64,000 bases of DNA from NCBI GenBank assembly GCA_013400155.1, contig VXBM01000781.1, positions 1-64,000 on the forward strand, read 5' to 3'. Both the position numbers and the translations under genes were made by a program. The stretch comes from Helopsaltes ochotensis. Lineage: Eukaryota; Chordata; Aves; Passeriformes; Locustellidae. The notes below the pieces were generated by a model. The model was given only the letters and a program-made list of their open reading frames with translations. It was not told the origin of the DNA and did not search any database. Below are positions 11,691 through 23,405 of the stretch, piece by piece; position 1 is the stretch's first letter; each line of letters begins with the position of its first letter.

Positions 11691-14487
11691 TTGAACACCT
11701 GGCACAATTTTCAGGAAACTGAACTTTGTCTCAGACAGCAGACTTTGGGTTCTTACCTGCTAAAGGAAGGCAAAGACCAGAATCCCTGAAAGGGATTTCT
11801 GACCAGAAAGTCCTGCCCCTCTGCCCCAAACAGTTTTACATCAGAGCAACATCCAGCAAAATGGAATTTCGTATTTCATAGGAAAAGGTTCATAATTTGT
11901 TTCAGTATATAAATTTCATAGGAAAAAGTTCATAATTTGTTTCAGTATATCAAAGTGCTATGCCCTGTCAAACAATCCTAACCATAATTGACAAGATTTG
12001 CCTAGGTTTTCCAGCTGTCTGGCTTCAGAGCTACTAAGAAGCTCAGCATCTGGAAGCCTTTACCTGCCTTGATTTTATTCCCAGGCTTTGAGGTTGCCAG
12101 GCTTCCTGCTGCATTGTTGGACCCCAACTATCAGGATGAGCTGGCAGAGGATCAGTCAGGAAATATTTAGGAGAAGTCCCTATTCACTGACAAGTGAATT
12201 AAATTTTTCTTTTCCTTATTTGATCTGCACCATCAGGGCAGGAAAATTTGCATGGTCAGTCCTGGGCAAAGAGCAGCAACCACTCTGATCAACAACGTGT
12301 GTTTGCTCAAGGATATTTGCTGGAGACAGGAGTTGTATTTTTAACAATAACATTGGTTCTTGCATTTATGGTTCAGGACAGGTAGTGCCAGTACATCTTG
12401 AAGAGGTGTTTCCATTGGCAGGAAAGTAAGGGCCTGAATCTCTGTTCCCCTCTCCTTCACCAGCATCCAAACACTGCTAATAGCTGCCACTCTGGACAAT
12501 AGAGAAAATCCAATCCAAGGCTGCACAGATAAATCTCCTTTCTATCCAACCCTCCCCACTCCCCCTCCCTTAAATAATAAATAGCTCCAGCTCTCATTTA
12601 ATTGTAATAGAGAAGCACACTTGGATTATTCTGGAGCTTTTGGGGACAAATTGGCTTATGTATATTTTCAACCACTTATTCAACTTCTTTGCTGTTCTTG
12701 GAATAACTCACAGAACTAATATTCATGAATGCTTGTAATTGCATCAGTTGTAAATATAGGGTCAGAGACTGTGCTGGTACAGATTGTTTCAGCTTTTTTG
12801 TGCTGCCTGGAGGCAAGTCAGTGTCTGCACGTGAGCAAGCACCCCATTGTGAGTACTCAGCAGCACAGAGAGTGGGGAGTACCCTTCCAGTCACAGAGGC
12901 AGGCAGGAAGGGCAGGTCCAGCCTAATAGCAGCCTTAGCACCTTTATTTACTGTGCAGCCTGACAGCAGGAAAGGAGGGAGAGGGGAGCCCTAATTGAGG
13001 GTTTTCCATGTGATCTGCAGCCCCTTACAGGACAGGAGCGGTAAGTATGGAACAACAGCAACATAAGTAACATCCCTGGGGAAGCCTTTGCTTTCTAACT
13101 GTGAAGTGTCTGTGGATTCCCGCTGGCACTGCACAGCCCTTTGCAATGCTGCTGTACATGTGTGTTGCGACTCCGTGCTTAGAGACAGGTTTTAAGTGCC
13201 CTGATGAGAATTTATCCAGGCAGGTCTTTAAACCAGAGATGTGTTGGTTATCTCTGTATTAATCAAGTAAGTCACATGCCTCCTTCTTGGCACAGACAAA
13301 ACACCCCATGAAAATCAAAGGAATAGATATGGTCTCAATGTGCACAGCAGACTTTCAAATGCTTGCTGACTCATTTCAAATAAACCACCTTTTCTGTGCT
13401 ATGACAGGAGCTAATTTAGACTCCATATCTGTAGGTTACATGCACTATTATTTTAGTGTAGAGACAAGATGTAGATCAGAAACTGGTGCTAAATGCAGGA
13501 TGGACATTTAAGTAAAGCCTGTTTTCAGAATGAGCCTCATCCCTGGCTCTTCAGCTGGTTTTCAGAATACTTATGATTTTGGAAAGTGTGTTTTGCTTGT
13601 ACAGTGTCCAAATCAGGACTGCCATGGTTATCTAGCTAGTACAGCCAATGCAAATGAATTACCCTTGATGCAGAGTATATTTTCAGCTGTTTAATCAGTT
13701 CATGATTTCAAAGTCTGTTTTGAGAAGAAAGTAGCATCTCTCAAATATATATCCCTTAAATTCTCTATAAGCCTCAAAGACTGAGTTGTAGAGAAAAGAA
13801 GGAAAAGAGATGTTTGTTAAAAAGAAACTTTACAAATAATTTGTAACAAATCCAAACCAGCAAGGCTGAGATTTTGTCCTCAACCAGGACACAGACACCA
13901 GCTGTGACAGCAATCCCAAAGCTAATATGTTTGCGTACCATCATCACAGAAAGAGTGTCATTTCACCATCCCTGCACAGGATTGGAGGGGCCATGCCACA
14001 CGGAGTACGGATGGAGGGGGGCTTCCAGTCCTGCTTCACCTTAATAAGAACTCACAAGCTAGATTTTTTTGGTGGCTTCCACTCTGGAGTAGCTTGCCAA
14101 CTTCCAGGGTGATCTGCTGCATTTAGTAAAGCCAATTGAAAAGCAATTCCTGTGCATGGTGTGTGAGTCCTAAAAGTGGTAATTTTCTCAATGTTTGTTG
14201 TTCCAAAAAGTATAAAATAAAAACCACACAGCTGGATCCTTTTCCATCCTTTACAGTTGACAAAGTCACTATTCTATATTTCCTGTATCACAGCCAGTAG
14301 CATCAAAATTGAAAATAATATATAGTGGTCTGAAGGTGCAGAAAAAGACACATTAGATACCCACAGGAGGGGGTAGAAATGATTATAAAGAATGTGCTTT
14401 CCCTACCTTTGAATTTTATGTATTCTGAAATCTAATGTTACAAGGACAGAGCTCAGTCTATAATATAATACAACTCACGAAAAAATA
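11691..14487. other. Non-coding stretch with one short tandem duplication
   Basis: No gene recognised. It contains the 40-bp duplication at 11873-11951. The patch at about 12540-13050 is less AT-rich and includes a strong donor-like GCG/GTAAGTATGG at 13041, but it has no convincing exon frame or paired acceptor. Small frames at 13287-13511 and 13927-14112 have no recognisable domains. Confidence 0.55.
11873..11951. repeat. 40-bp direct tandem duplication
   Basis: Two adjacent copies of a unit containing TTTCATAGGAAAAAGTTCAT, with TTCATA starting at 11875 and again at 11915. I see one difference (GGTT against AGTT). The near-identity implies recent duplication. Confidence 0.9.
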
Positions 14488-14582
14488 TCTTTTCTTTTCT
14501 TTTCTTTTCTTTTCTTTTCTTTTCTTTTCTTTTCTTTTCTTTTCTTTTCTTTTCTTTTCTTTTCTTTTCTTTTCTTTTCTTT
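14488..14582. repeat. (TTTTC)n microsatellite at a gap edge
   Basis: About 19 uninterrupted TTTTC units run directly into the assembly gap. The true array length is unknown because the assembly stops inside it. The long open frames on both strands here are translations of the repeat and the Ns. Confidence 0.97.
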
Positions 14583-15482
14583 NNNNNNNNNNNNNNNNNN
14601 NNNNNNNNNNNNNNNNNNNNNNNNNNNNNNNNNNNNNNNNNNNNNNNNNNNNNNNNNNNNNNNNNNNNNNNNNNNNNNNNNNNNNNNNNNNNNNNNNNNN
14701 NNNNNNNNNNNNNNNNNNNNNNNNNNNNNNNNNNNNNNNNNNNNNNNNNNNNNNNNNNNNNNNNNNNNNNNNNNNNNNNNNNNNNNNNNNNNNNNNNNNN
14801 NNNNNNNNNNNNNNNNNNNNNNNNNNNNNNNNNNNNNNNNNNNNNNNNNNNNNNNNNNNNNNNNNNNNNNNNNNNNNNNNNNNNNNNNNNNNNNNNNNNN
14901 NNNNNNNNNNNNNNNNNNNNNNNNNNNNNNNNNNNNNNNNNNNNNNNNNNNNNNNNNNNNNNNNNNNNNNNNNNNNNNNNNNNNNNNNNNNNNNNNNNNN
15001 NNNNNNNNNNNNNNNNNNNNNNNNNNNNNNNNNNNNNNNNNNNNNNNNNNNNNNNNNNNNNNNNNNNNNNNNNNNNNNNNNNNNNNNNNNNNNNNNNNNN
15101 NNNNNNNNNNNNNNNNNNNNNNNNNNNNNNNNNNNNNNNNNNNNNNNNNNNNNNNNNNNNNNNNNNNNNNNNNNNNNNNNNNNNNNNNNNNNNNNNNNNN
15201 NNNNNNNNNNNNNNNNNNNNNNNNNNNNNNNNNNNNNNNNNNNNNNNNNNNNNNNNNNNNNNNNNNNNNNNNNNNNNNNNNNNNNNNNNNNNNNNNNNNN
15301 NNNNNNNNNNNNNNNNNNNNNNNNNNNNNNNNNNNNNNNNNNNNNNNNNNNNNNNNNNNNNNNNNNNNNNNNNNNNNNNNNNNNNNNNNNNNNNNNNNNN
15401 NNNNNNNNNNNNNNNNNNNNNNNNNNNNNNNNNNNNNNNNNNNNNNNNNNNNNNNNNNNNNNNNNNNNNNNNNNNNNNNNNN
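14583..15482. other. Assembly gap (900 N)
   Basis: Exactly 900 undetermined bases. The left flank is the pentanucleotide array and the right flank is unique sequence starting TCATGGGCTAGG. The gap most likely holds the rest of the array and possibly more. Confidence 0.99.
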
Positions 15483-17623
15483 TCATGGGCTAGGAGTGAA
15501 TTCAGATCGAGTAACTAAATTCCCAGAAAATTTCTCATAAATTCTCTATGGTTTACAAATTATGCCCTTTTGTATTGAGGAATCATAACAAGACATGTAA
15601 CAAAGCAGAAGACACTGGCAAATCTCTAAGATTGATGAGGACACTATGGGAGAAACTGATAGATAATTCAAAATGTGTAGAGAAAGCATGTTAGAACATT
15701 AGCAGTCTCTCTACATGAATTCATTCCTAAAAACTCAGTCATCTCTTAGTTATCATAATAGTCATATAAGAACACCTATTTGAGGAACTTTTCTGAACCT
15801 CTGTCTTCTTTCACAGCATTCACAGGTTTCATCAAAAAGTCTAAGGGTTTAACAAAATATTTTTCTCTTAGCTGTCAGAGGATCTTTGGACTTGGATATT
15901 TTAAAATTGAAACTAAAAGGAATTTTAAAGAAAAACCATCATTCAAAGCCCCTTAAGTTTTCATATGTAAGTCCGTTTTAATTTCCCAGATCTCTTCAGT
16001 TCCTCTGACAAAACTTCCCCAGTACTGAAAAGTCCAGGACAGCAACTACATGCAAAACTCCCAGCTATAGAAAGAATCTCGGTGTTGGAGTTTCACTGAA
16101 GAGAACAAGTTTCCGCCTATGGTCATGATACCTGCAAGTGATCAAGGGAACAGTGACTCCCACTACCTCTGGAAAACCTCTATTTATGAGTTTTTCTATG
16201 AATTTTTCCCTGTGAAGCATGTCAGGGATCTCTGCTTCTCAAGCAGGATTTCTCCAAAGTCTCTGAGAAGAATTTAAGACTTTTCAGGGAAACATCACCA
16301 TTTCACATTTTTTACATGCCACCTCCTCTTAATCCTATTCAAGGTCCTAGAGCATTTCAAGGATTCTGTATTTAGCACAGATTTTCTCAAAATCTGGTAG
16401 CTGTTATAAGCTAAATGCCTGTCTACTGTCTACCTGTCTACTCAACATCTGCATTTCAGATATGATACAGCATGGAATCCAGAAGTTCCATACGTACTGT
16501 GCTGTGCAGACACAAATTCCAGTACTTTTGGGAAACTGGCTGCACCATACAGTTGTTTTCCTCAAAGAAAAAATGTTTAGACAGATTGGGAGAGAATTAA
16601 TGGACTTGCTGAGTACGGACTGTGTGCATGCTGCCTGTGACAAATTCTGGAAGCACCCACACGGAGCGAGATGAGGAGTTCACAAAGGGTCTGGTGGCTC
16701 CCCAAAGGTCTGGATTGTCGTCATCTGTATGTGCACAAATTTCTTCCAAAGCCAATGCTAATTGTTCTTTTAGAAGATCAAGTTTCTGGGTCTCCCTCTC
16801 CTGCACAGGGTGCTTGCAAACTCTCTGAAGCGCTATGGGGATTCAGATGTGTGACTTTTACCGGAGTCCAGGCAGCTGGAGAATTGCAGTAATGCACTGT
16901 GTCTGGCCTGCCTTGAAAGGGGGCCAGTCTTAGCAAGGTCTTCAGGGGAAAACGCAGGGTATTGTCACAGGAGTTATGAACAGATATAAACTCATTATGA
17001 TAAATAACCATAGGATGGATAGCACTATACAATTTGTGGAAGAATCCTTTTTTTTTGGCAAAAGTCCTGTCAAAACTGGCTTCTCCTGCCCAATTAGATG
17101 ATGTGGCAGAAGTATCTTCAAAATATGTACACGCTAAAATGGATGTGGTTATAAGATTTTAATCTAAACCTATAATACTGAGAGGAGTGGAAATAAACCG
17201 GATTTTAGAAAATAATATTTCTTTTTAAATACATTAAAAATGTGCAGCATCCATGATAGCACAAAATATGTCTGGATTTGAGATGTGTTTGCTACTGTAA
17301 TTCAGACATACAATACCTCAGGCTTATTGTTGCTTGTTTGAGACATCAGGGCCAGCAATGACCACAGTCCAAGTGCCATATCCAGCGGTATTGGAAGTCA
17401 GAGAAATACAACTTGTTGGGAAACTAATGTGTGAGGGAAAAATGTAAAGACATTTGAAAACTATTTTAACAAATGTGCTACTATTCAGTAAACTGAAATT
17501 GTGTAAATATGTTTTCATTGGGCTGCAGCATACATATGAAATCTTTAAATTTGAGGAACTTTTGAGGAAATCTATAAATTTGTCATCTTAGGGGAAAAAA
17601 AGCCTGCTGTCTATGCAATGTGG
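15483..17623. other. Non-coding stretch, one weak coding-like patch
   Basis: No gene can be supported. At about 16597-16845 on the minus strand there is an open stretch of roughly 80 codons. Its translation contains ETQKLDLLKEQLALALEEIC, a plausible amphipathic helix, followed by an acidic DDD segment. It has no supporting splice sites and no family I recognise. The remainder is unique AT-rich sequence. Confidence 0.45.
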
Positions 17624-17639
17624 TGGGGTTTTTTTGTTT

Positions 17640-17683
<44 letters not shown>

Positions 17684-17703
17684 TTGTTGTTGTTGTTGTT
17701 GTT
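17624..17703. repeat. Poly-T tract followed by (GTT)n
   Basis: A GGGG/TTTTTTG lead-in is followed by 42 uninterrupted T at 17641-17682 and then about seven GTT units to about 17703. There is no adjoining transposon that I can recognise. On the minus strand this reads as (AAC)n followed by an A42 run. Confidence 0.95.
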
Positions 17704-20700
17704 TGACATTCTGCTACTGTTTGATCTAGACCTGTATAAATTTATCTGATCTGTGTGGGTTTCATGGATACTGCTAACCATCTGCTGTTGTAATCAATTT
17801 TATGATACAGGCACCAAGTTGAACCATCACAAATAAAAAGAAGAAAATCTCAAGGAATAAATAATGCTGCCATTCATTGTGCTGGATTCTCTTTGAAACA
17901 CCTTTGGGAATTAGAATCTAAGTCGTTCTACTCTAAAGCAGAGTATTAGGATTTTTATTTGCATTGGGGAGCTGAACCAGCAATAGATGACGAAAAGTGC
18001 CAGACAGAGTAAACTGTCAAAAGTAAAGACATTGGATCAGTTTAAGGAAAAGGCAGAAGGAGCACAAGAGACTTAGGTCAACTCCTCAGTATTGCATTTG
18101 AGCTTACTTCCTGGTGGATTAGATGAAATTCAAGCTACTCAGGTTATGTTATGTTTTTCTTCTTACATGGAGCATGCACAGTTTTCCTTCCTCGAGAGGA
18201 CAAGTGAGCTGTCAATTAACAGAGGGTCTGACAATAACATCTTAGCAGAGGTTAGAGCCACAGGAATCTGGAAAGCAGCAAAGGATCTGGACACAGTTTT
18301 TATGCTAAAATAATCTCTATGGTTTTCATTCTGAAGTTTACATATTTTTGCCTTCAGTATTGTGGGAACTGAAAAAGTTATAATAAGCTTACATAGATTG
18401 CTTGAAACAGAGTTAAATTTTAGGCCTTGAAATATTTGGAGCATAGAAAGTTTCTGAGCTGAAAAAATACAAAACAAGCAACTATTTTATGCTGTAAGGT
18501 GTACGTGTAGTGTTTATTGATTGGCTTAAGTAGATGCTTGTAAGCTTTTAGCATCAGCCTATTTGCTAAAAAACTTTTAAAAGACCTTGTTACAAAGAGA
18601 ACTTTGGCTTCTGTTATTATGGTGCAAGTTTTACCATCTTTCATGTCTCCACCTTCACTGAGACTGATAAGGAAATAAAAAACTCGTGGAACGCCTCTCA
18701 GTCCTGTCCCCTTATTAGCGATTACATCCAACACAGTGTGATATTTTTAGGGAATGTACTGACAAAATCTGCAATTTTTTTCTATATATTGTGGTCTCAA
18801 TGGCCAGTTAGGCCATTTAGCAGATTTAGCTGGGGAGAAACTATACTGCAGTTTCATCTGCCGCAGTAACATCCCAAAAAGCCAAACAAAATACAGAAAT
18901 ACACAAATTACCATTCAGTCAAGACTTACTGTATTTGCTTTGTGCTGTGCTGCACCATATAGGTCTTTCCTCTGCATCTGGCAGGTCCTTGCTAAGGAAG
19001 GATAAACAAAGATGAAGAAAGTTTATAAATATTGAAGGAGCATGCTTCTGGGAGATGCTTCCAATCAGAGGAGAATGGGGTCAAAATCTGAAATGGCTGA
19101 TAGTAATTTTATTATAAGGTGAGAGTAATCCCAGAGCCTGTAATTCAAGTGTGTGATTAAGGTTTCCAATGCTTGGTTGCTTGCTTGCTTTGCTGATAGA
19201 TATAAGTGAGGGTTGAAGAGATTTGGTCATGTATTTCTATTCCACATATTGCTAGTGCTTTAAATTGAAACTATGTTTTAGAGTTCTTGACCACATACAG
19301 GGCACAGGATGGAATTTGTGGATTTGATTTGATTTTTTTTTGCTCCTTATATACAACTTGGCTTTGATGAAGAGTGGAGAGAAATTTGGGCTTTTCCTTC
19401 CTTTGGAAGACGGAAAACTAGCCACAGTTAGCAAAGGGGTTTTTCATTGGCATCTGCAGTGCTAGCAAATTGTTTTTTGGTCACTGGTGTGTGTCTTGCT
19501 TGCGCATTCAGGACTAAAACAATTGTGTTATTAGGGCACAGGGAGGACTTTTTCCCCCATTATACCATCAGGGATGCTGACTTTTGTTCTTCTACCTTCT
19601 GTATTGTGGTCCACTTCCTAGGATCATATGGTCATTTTTGATCCAGAATTGTCATGATATTTCTTAATTGGAAGTCCTCTCATCTTGCAGGCAGAAATTT
19701 TGTAAAATTCTAGTGATTATTCTAAAGGGAGGAAGACTGTTACATGGGGTCAGAGAGGGTTTCATGAATTTTGGCTTGGGGACATCTGGATCATATTGAT
19801 CCGGGTGGTACCTTACTCTCATATGACACAGCAAAGCAGACTTAGAATTAGACCCATCATTGGTGGAACATTTTGAGAATCATTCACAAGAAACCAGGAG
19901 GTGATAAACTTTAGAGGGTTCACTTTTGGATGCTCACCTGAAAGGACATGACTTCAGTGGCTATATTTAACCAGATTCACAACTTTGTTTAAAATACAGG
20001 CTTCACTAGTGTCAGCTATGATTGTGTGTCTTGGTTTGTCACCTACACTCCTTAATTCAAAGGTCTGAACCAGAAAAGCAATTGATCTACCATTTTCTAG
20101 TAGGGTTACTGCAGAAATGCTTAACATTCTAGACTGGTCTGCTTATTTTTGAAAAAAACCATCATATATTTGTTTAGACTAAGAGTGTAAGGTCAGTGAG
20201 ATTGCTCATGTGCTAAAACTACACACATTGCCTAATTCAGTCTTCCTGCAATTTGAGATTTACTTATCTGACAGACAGCCAACTTTGCTTTATGGAGATA
20301 TTTAGGCTGTTGGTCTCCTGGCTTAAAAAGAGGGAGCTGGTTTCAGGACAAGGCTTGTGAAAATCCTGGCTCAGAACTCACTTTCAGCTTTAATAAAAAG
20401 CCCCCATTTTTTTTAGACCTTAAAACCATGTTGAAAAGCAGATCTTTAGTTTTACTCAGAGGAAACTAAAAAAATCTCAAAATGTTAATGGGAGATACTT
20501 GCATTAACATGATTTGAAGTTCATAACTGAGTCTGGCTGGATCATTTTTGTTTGTTTGTTTCTATTAATTTTGCATTTACATACTTCATATATAGACATG
20601 ACAGAACTATAAAATATAAATATATGTGTAAATATACATATATGACCATGCAAATATGATCTGCCTATTTACTACAACAGGCTATATCAAAATTATAAAT

Positions 20701-23343
20701 GGATTTAAAGAAACAATTAGGGAAAGCATGGGTAAAAATTGCCTGAAATGTCAAACTGATGAGTCAAGCATTGTTTATCTCTCTATTAACCCAAAATACT
20801 AGGCATAATACAGAATAACCTGAGCCAATCAGGCTGCACATGAAGATAATCTGTCATGAATCACCAAGACTGCTGAAAATAACAGTCATCACCAATGAAC
20901 CCATCTAATGAACATACGCACATCATCTTCCTGGCTGGTTTTAAATGATGAACAGTAGTTCTCCACCTGACTCTCCTACCAAAGAACTGATTCCATTTCT
21001 CAGTTTTAAGGAGCACTCCTATACACAAAACCCCCTGGAGCTGGAATGAGGAGACTTCAGTACCTCCCGGAGAAAATATACAACACCTGGTGCCTCAGTG
21101 TTTTTTGTAGGCAACTCTGCGTGTGTACTACCAGAGCTCTGTGTGGGGGATCTCTACAGGACATGGCCCTGAGAACATGTGGAATCTATATGGATGATTA
21201 CTCAGATTCCCTCTTGTCAGAGCAGAGATGAGTACTTGAAGAAAGATCAGAAAAGGGTAGGGGGCAGGTTAGTTTATAGTAGCTTTAACAAGCCCGTGCT
21301 GGATGAAGAGAGACAGAAGTACAAAGAGGGCAGATACATTAGTTATGCAACTTTTCCATGGTCGCAGTCTCTGTCTGGGGTGTAAAGCAGGACATTAAAG
21401 CAGCTCTCTGGTGATTCTGCCCCTGCTGGGAATGTGCCTGTACAGGTGAAATCCCAGGAGTCTTGTTAAGGCAGCTTTTAATTCGTTTCACTGTTGTAGG
21501 AGAGACTCAGAACCCATGCTTCTGACCTCTGGCTTTAAGAAACATCAATTGTATTATTTCTCAGCAGGGGCTTGGCCAATGTTTATTTTCTGGATTAATA
21601 ATTTTTAGTATTTACCTCCTAAAGCAAATGCTTTACATCCTTGAGTGAGGCAAATAAATATGCACACCAAGAAAAAAATATCTGTATGACCCTTTTCTGT
21701 GCAGCAAAAGGTGGCTGTATAAGAACTACAGCTCTAATGTGTGCTCATAAAATCTTTCATTTATTATTTATATAATTATTTGCAGAGAGCTGTTGCCATG
21801 ACAACTTTTGCACATGGTAGGATAAAGCCTTACATAGACAGTAGTCACGACTCCAAACACTGTCACATGAAGATAAGTCTACATGGACATTTCAGGCTCT
21901 ACCAGATTTTTCTAAAGTAGTTATTGATATGAGAATAACTTTCTTCTGCTAAATTAGAGAAAATAGCCTTGTTTTATCCTGATTTCCTGAAAAAAATGTT
22001 TAATTAATAATTTTTTCTATCCATCTGTTTGTCCTCTCCTAATAGCCTTCAAATCTGTTGGAATAATTTCAATTACCTTTCACTATGATGTCTCAAAAAT
22101 GCTTAAATCTGACACACTTCAAGGAAAGTGGCTGTATGAAGGTGCAAGAGTAGTAGAAGAATGTGTCACAGAAATAAATATTCCACCATGACTATGAATG
22201 TGGTGAGCTTGTTTTGTAAACTTGTTCAGACAGCATCAAACTGGCCAAAACTCATGCTATTTTTGTTATAACTAAATGGGAATCAAGGCAGAAAAGGTGG
22301 AGCTGTGGGAAGGTGGAGGCATGAAGGGTTCCAGTGGAGACTGGAGATGTGGCAGGCAGGACAAGAGGAATGTTCCTGTAGTGATGGGGATGTGGGCTTG
22401 CTGGACACAAGGTAAAATGAAATGAAAGCCTCATTGAATTCTGTCACTCAAGAACAACAGCTTCCATATTATGCAGCCCAGAGCAACCTCCAGTTTGGAC
22501 AGGTAGGAGCTTAGCAATATCTGAGGCAGTCTAGGCTGCTTGGCTCCTCCAATCTCACTCTTCGGGGCAGAGGCTTCCAAGCGTAATGAATTACATACAC
22601 TACATGTGTTGGTGTTAGGAACTCCCCATCAGATAAACCAGGCAGTCAGCTGGTACCACAGCCCAGTGCTTTGGTAGTGATAATGCTAGACAGACTTCAT
22701 CCTGGGACAACCTGAAATGGATTTTCATCCTTGAACTGAAAGAAATGGAGCTCCTCTAAGTTCTACAGCTTCTTGCCACTCAACAGTGACACCAAAAGCC
22801 ACCAGAAACTCTCTGGGCTTCTCAGCATCTATTGACTTATGGGGTTCAGGTTTCATATTTGGAAATACAATATGGCTTTGTTTGGAAATGCAAAATTTGT
22901 TTGGAAATGCAATGATAGATATATGGATGTTGGACAGTTTTTGCTGAGCAAGTCTATATTGGTGTGTGCACTCACTCATGGTAGTTGCTCTGAAGTGTCT
23001 TGAGGGAAAGAGACACATTCTCTGGATTCTTAAATCTGAACAATTCCAATCACAACATTCCAAATCAGATGAGAAATAAGGTCAATCTTTTGCATCATAA
23101 TGCCTAAAAAAGTATTCTCTATGTGTTCACTGAACTGACTTCTTTACCGCAGATATTGGTCTCCCTGTTATCAATGATGTAAGTTGAGAATGTTTAAAAG
23201 TCATTCCAACTTTAGATGTCTGTACATGAGAGTTTGATGCCTGTGATCAATCATTCTGTTTTAATTTGATTGTTACTCACTACAGAACATGTCAAAAGCC
23301 TTAGAGTGTATCAGAAGGCTGGAAAATGTAGTGTATTGACCAT
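17704..23343. other. Non-coding stretch, no gene seen
   Basis: Unique AT-rich DNA. Open frames are 60-112 codons with no recognised domains; the longest, 22725-23063 on the minus strand, has none. Three close copies of TTTGGAAATGCAA-type sequence occur at about 22858-22912. I recognise no transposon here. Confidence 0.55.
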
Positions 23344-23405
23344 GGCTGGATGCCAGATGCCCGCAAAAGCCACTCTATCACTCCCCTTCTGAGCGGGGCA
23401 GGACT
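23344..23405 (-). mobile_element. Short 3' remnant of the LTR1-family ERVL-like LTR
   Basis: Reads GGCTGGATGCCAGATGCCC, then GCAAAAGCCACTCTATCACT and CCCCTTCTGAGCGGGGCAGG. This matches the terminal part of the same LTR family seen inverted at 35534-35595, which reads CCAGGCACCCAGCAAAGCTG then CTCTGTCACTGCACTC and GGCTGGACAGGGGAG. The similarity fades after about 23405. It is either a fragment or a heavily diverged copy. Confidence 0.55.

Noticed and set aside
11350..11694. 114-codon open frame
   Set aside because: Antisense translation of a CR1 3' fragment.
13041..13050. Strong donor-like splice site GTAAGTATGG after a GC-richer patch
   Set aside because: No paired acceptor or coding frame; isolated donor-like sites are common by chance.
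14435..15493. Long open frames of about 350 codons on both strands
   Set aside because: They are made of a pentanucleotide repeat and Ns.
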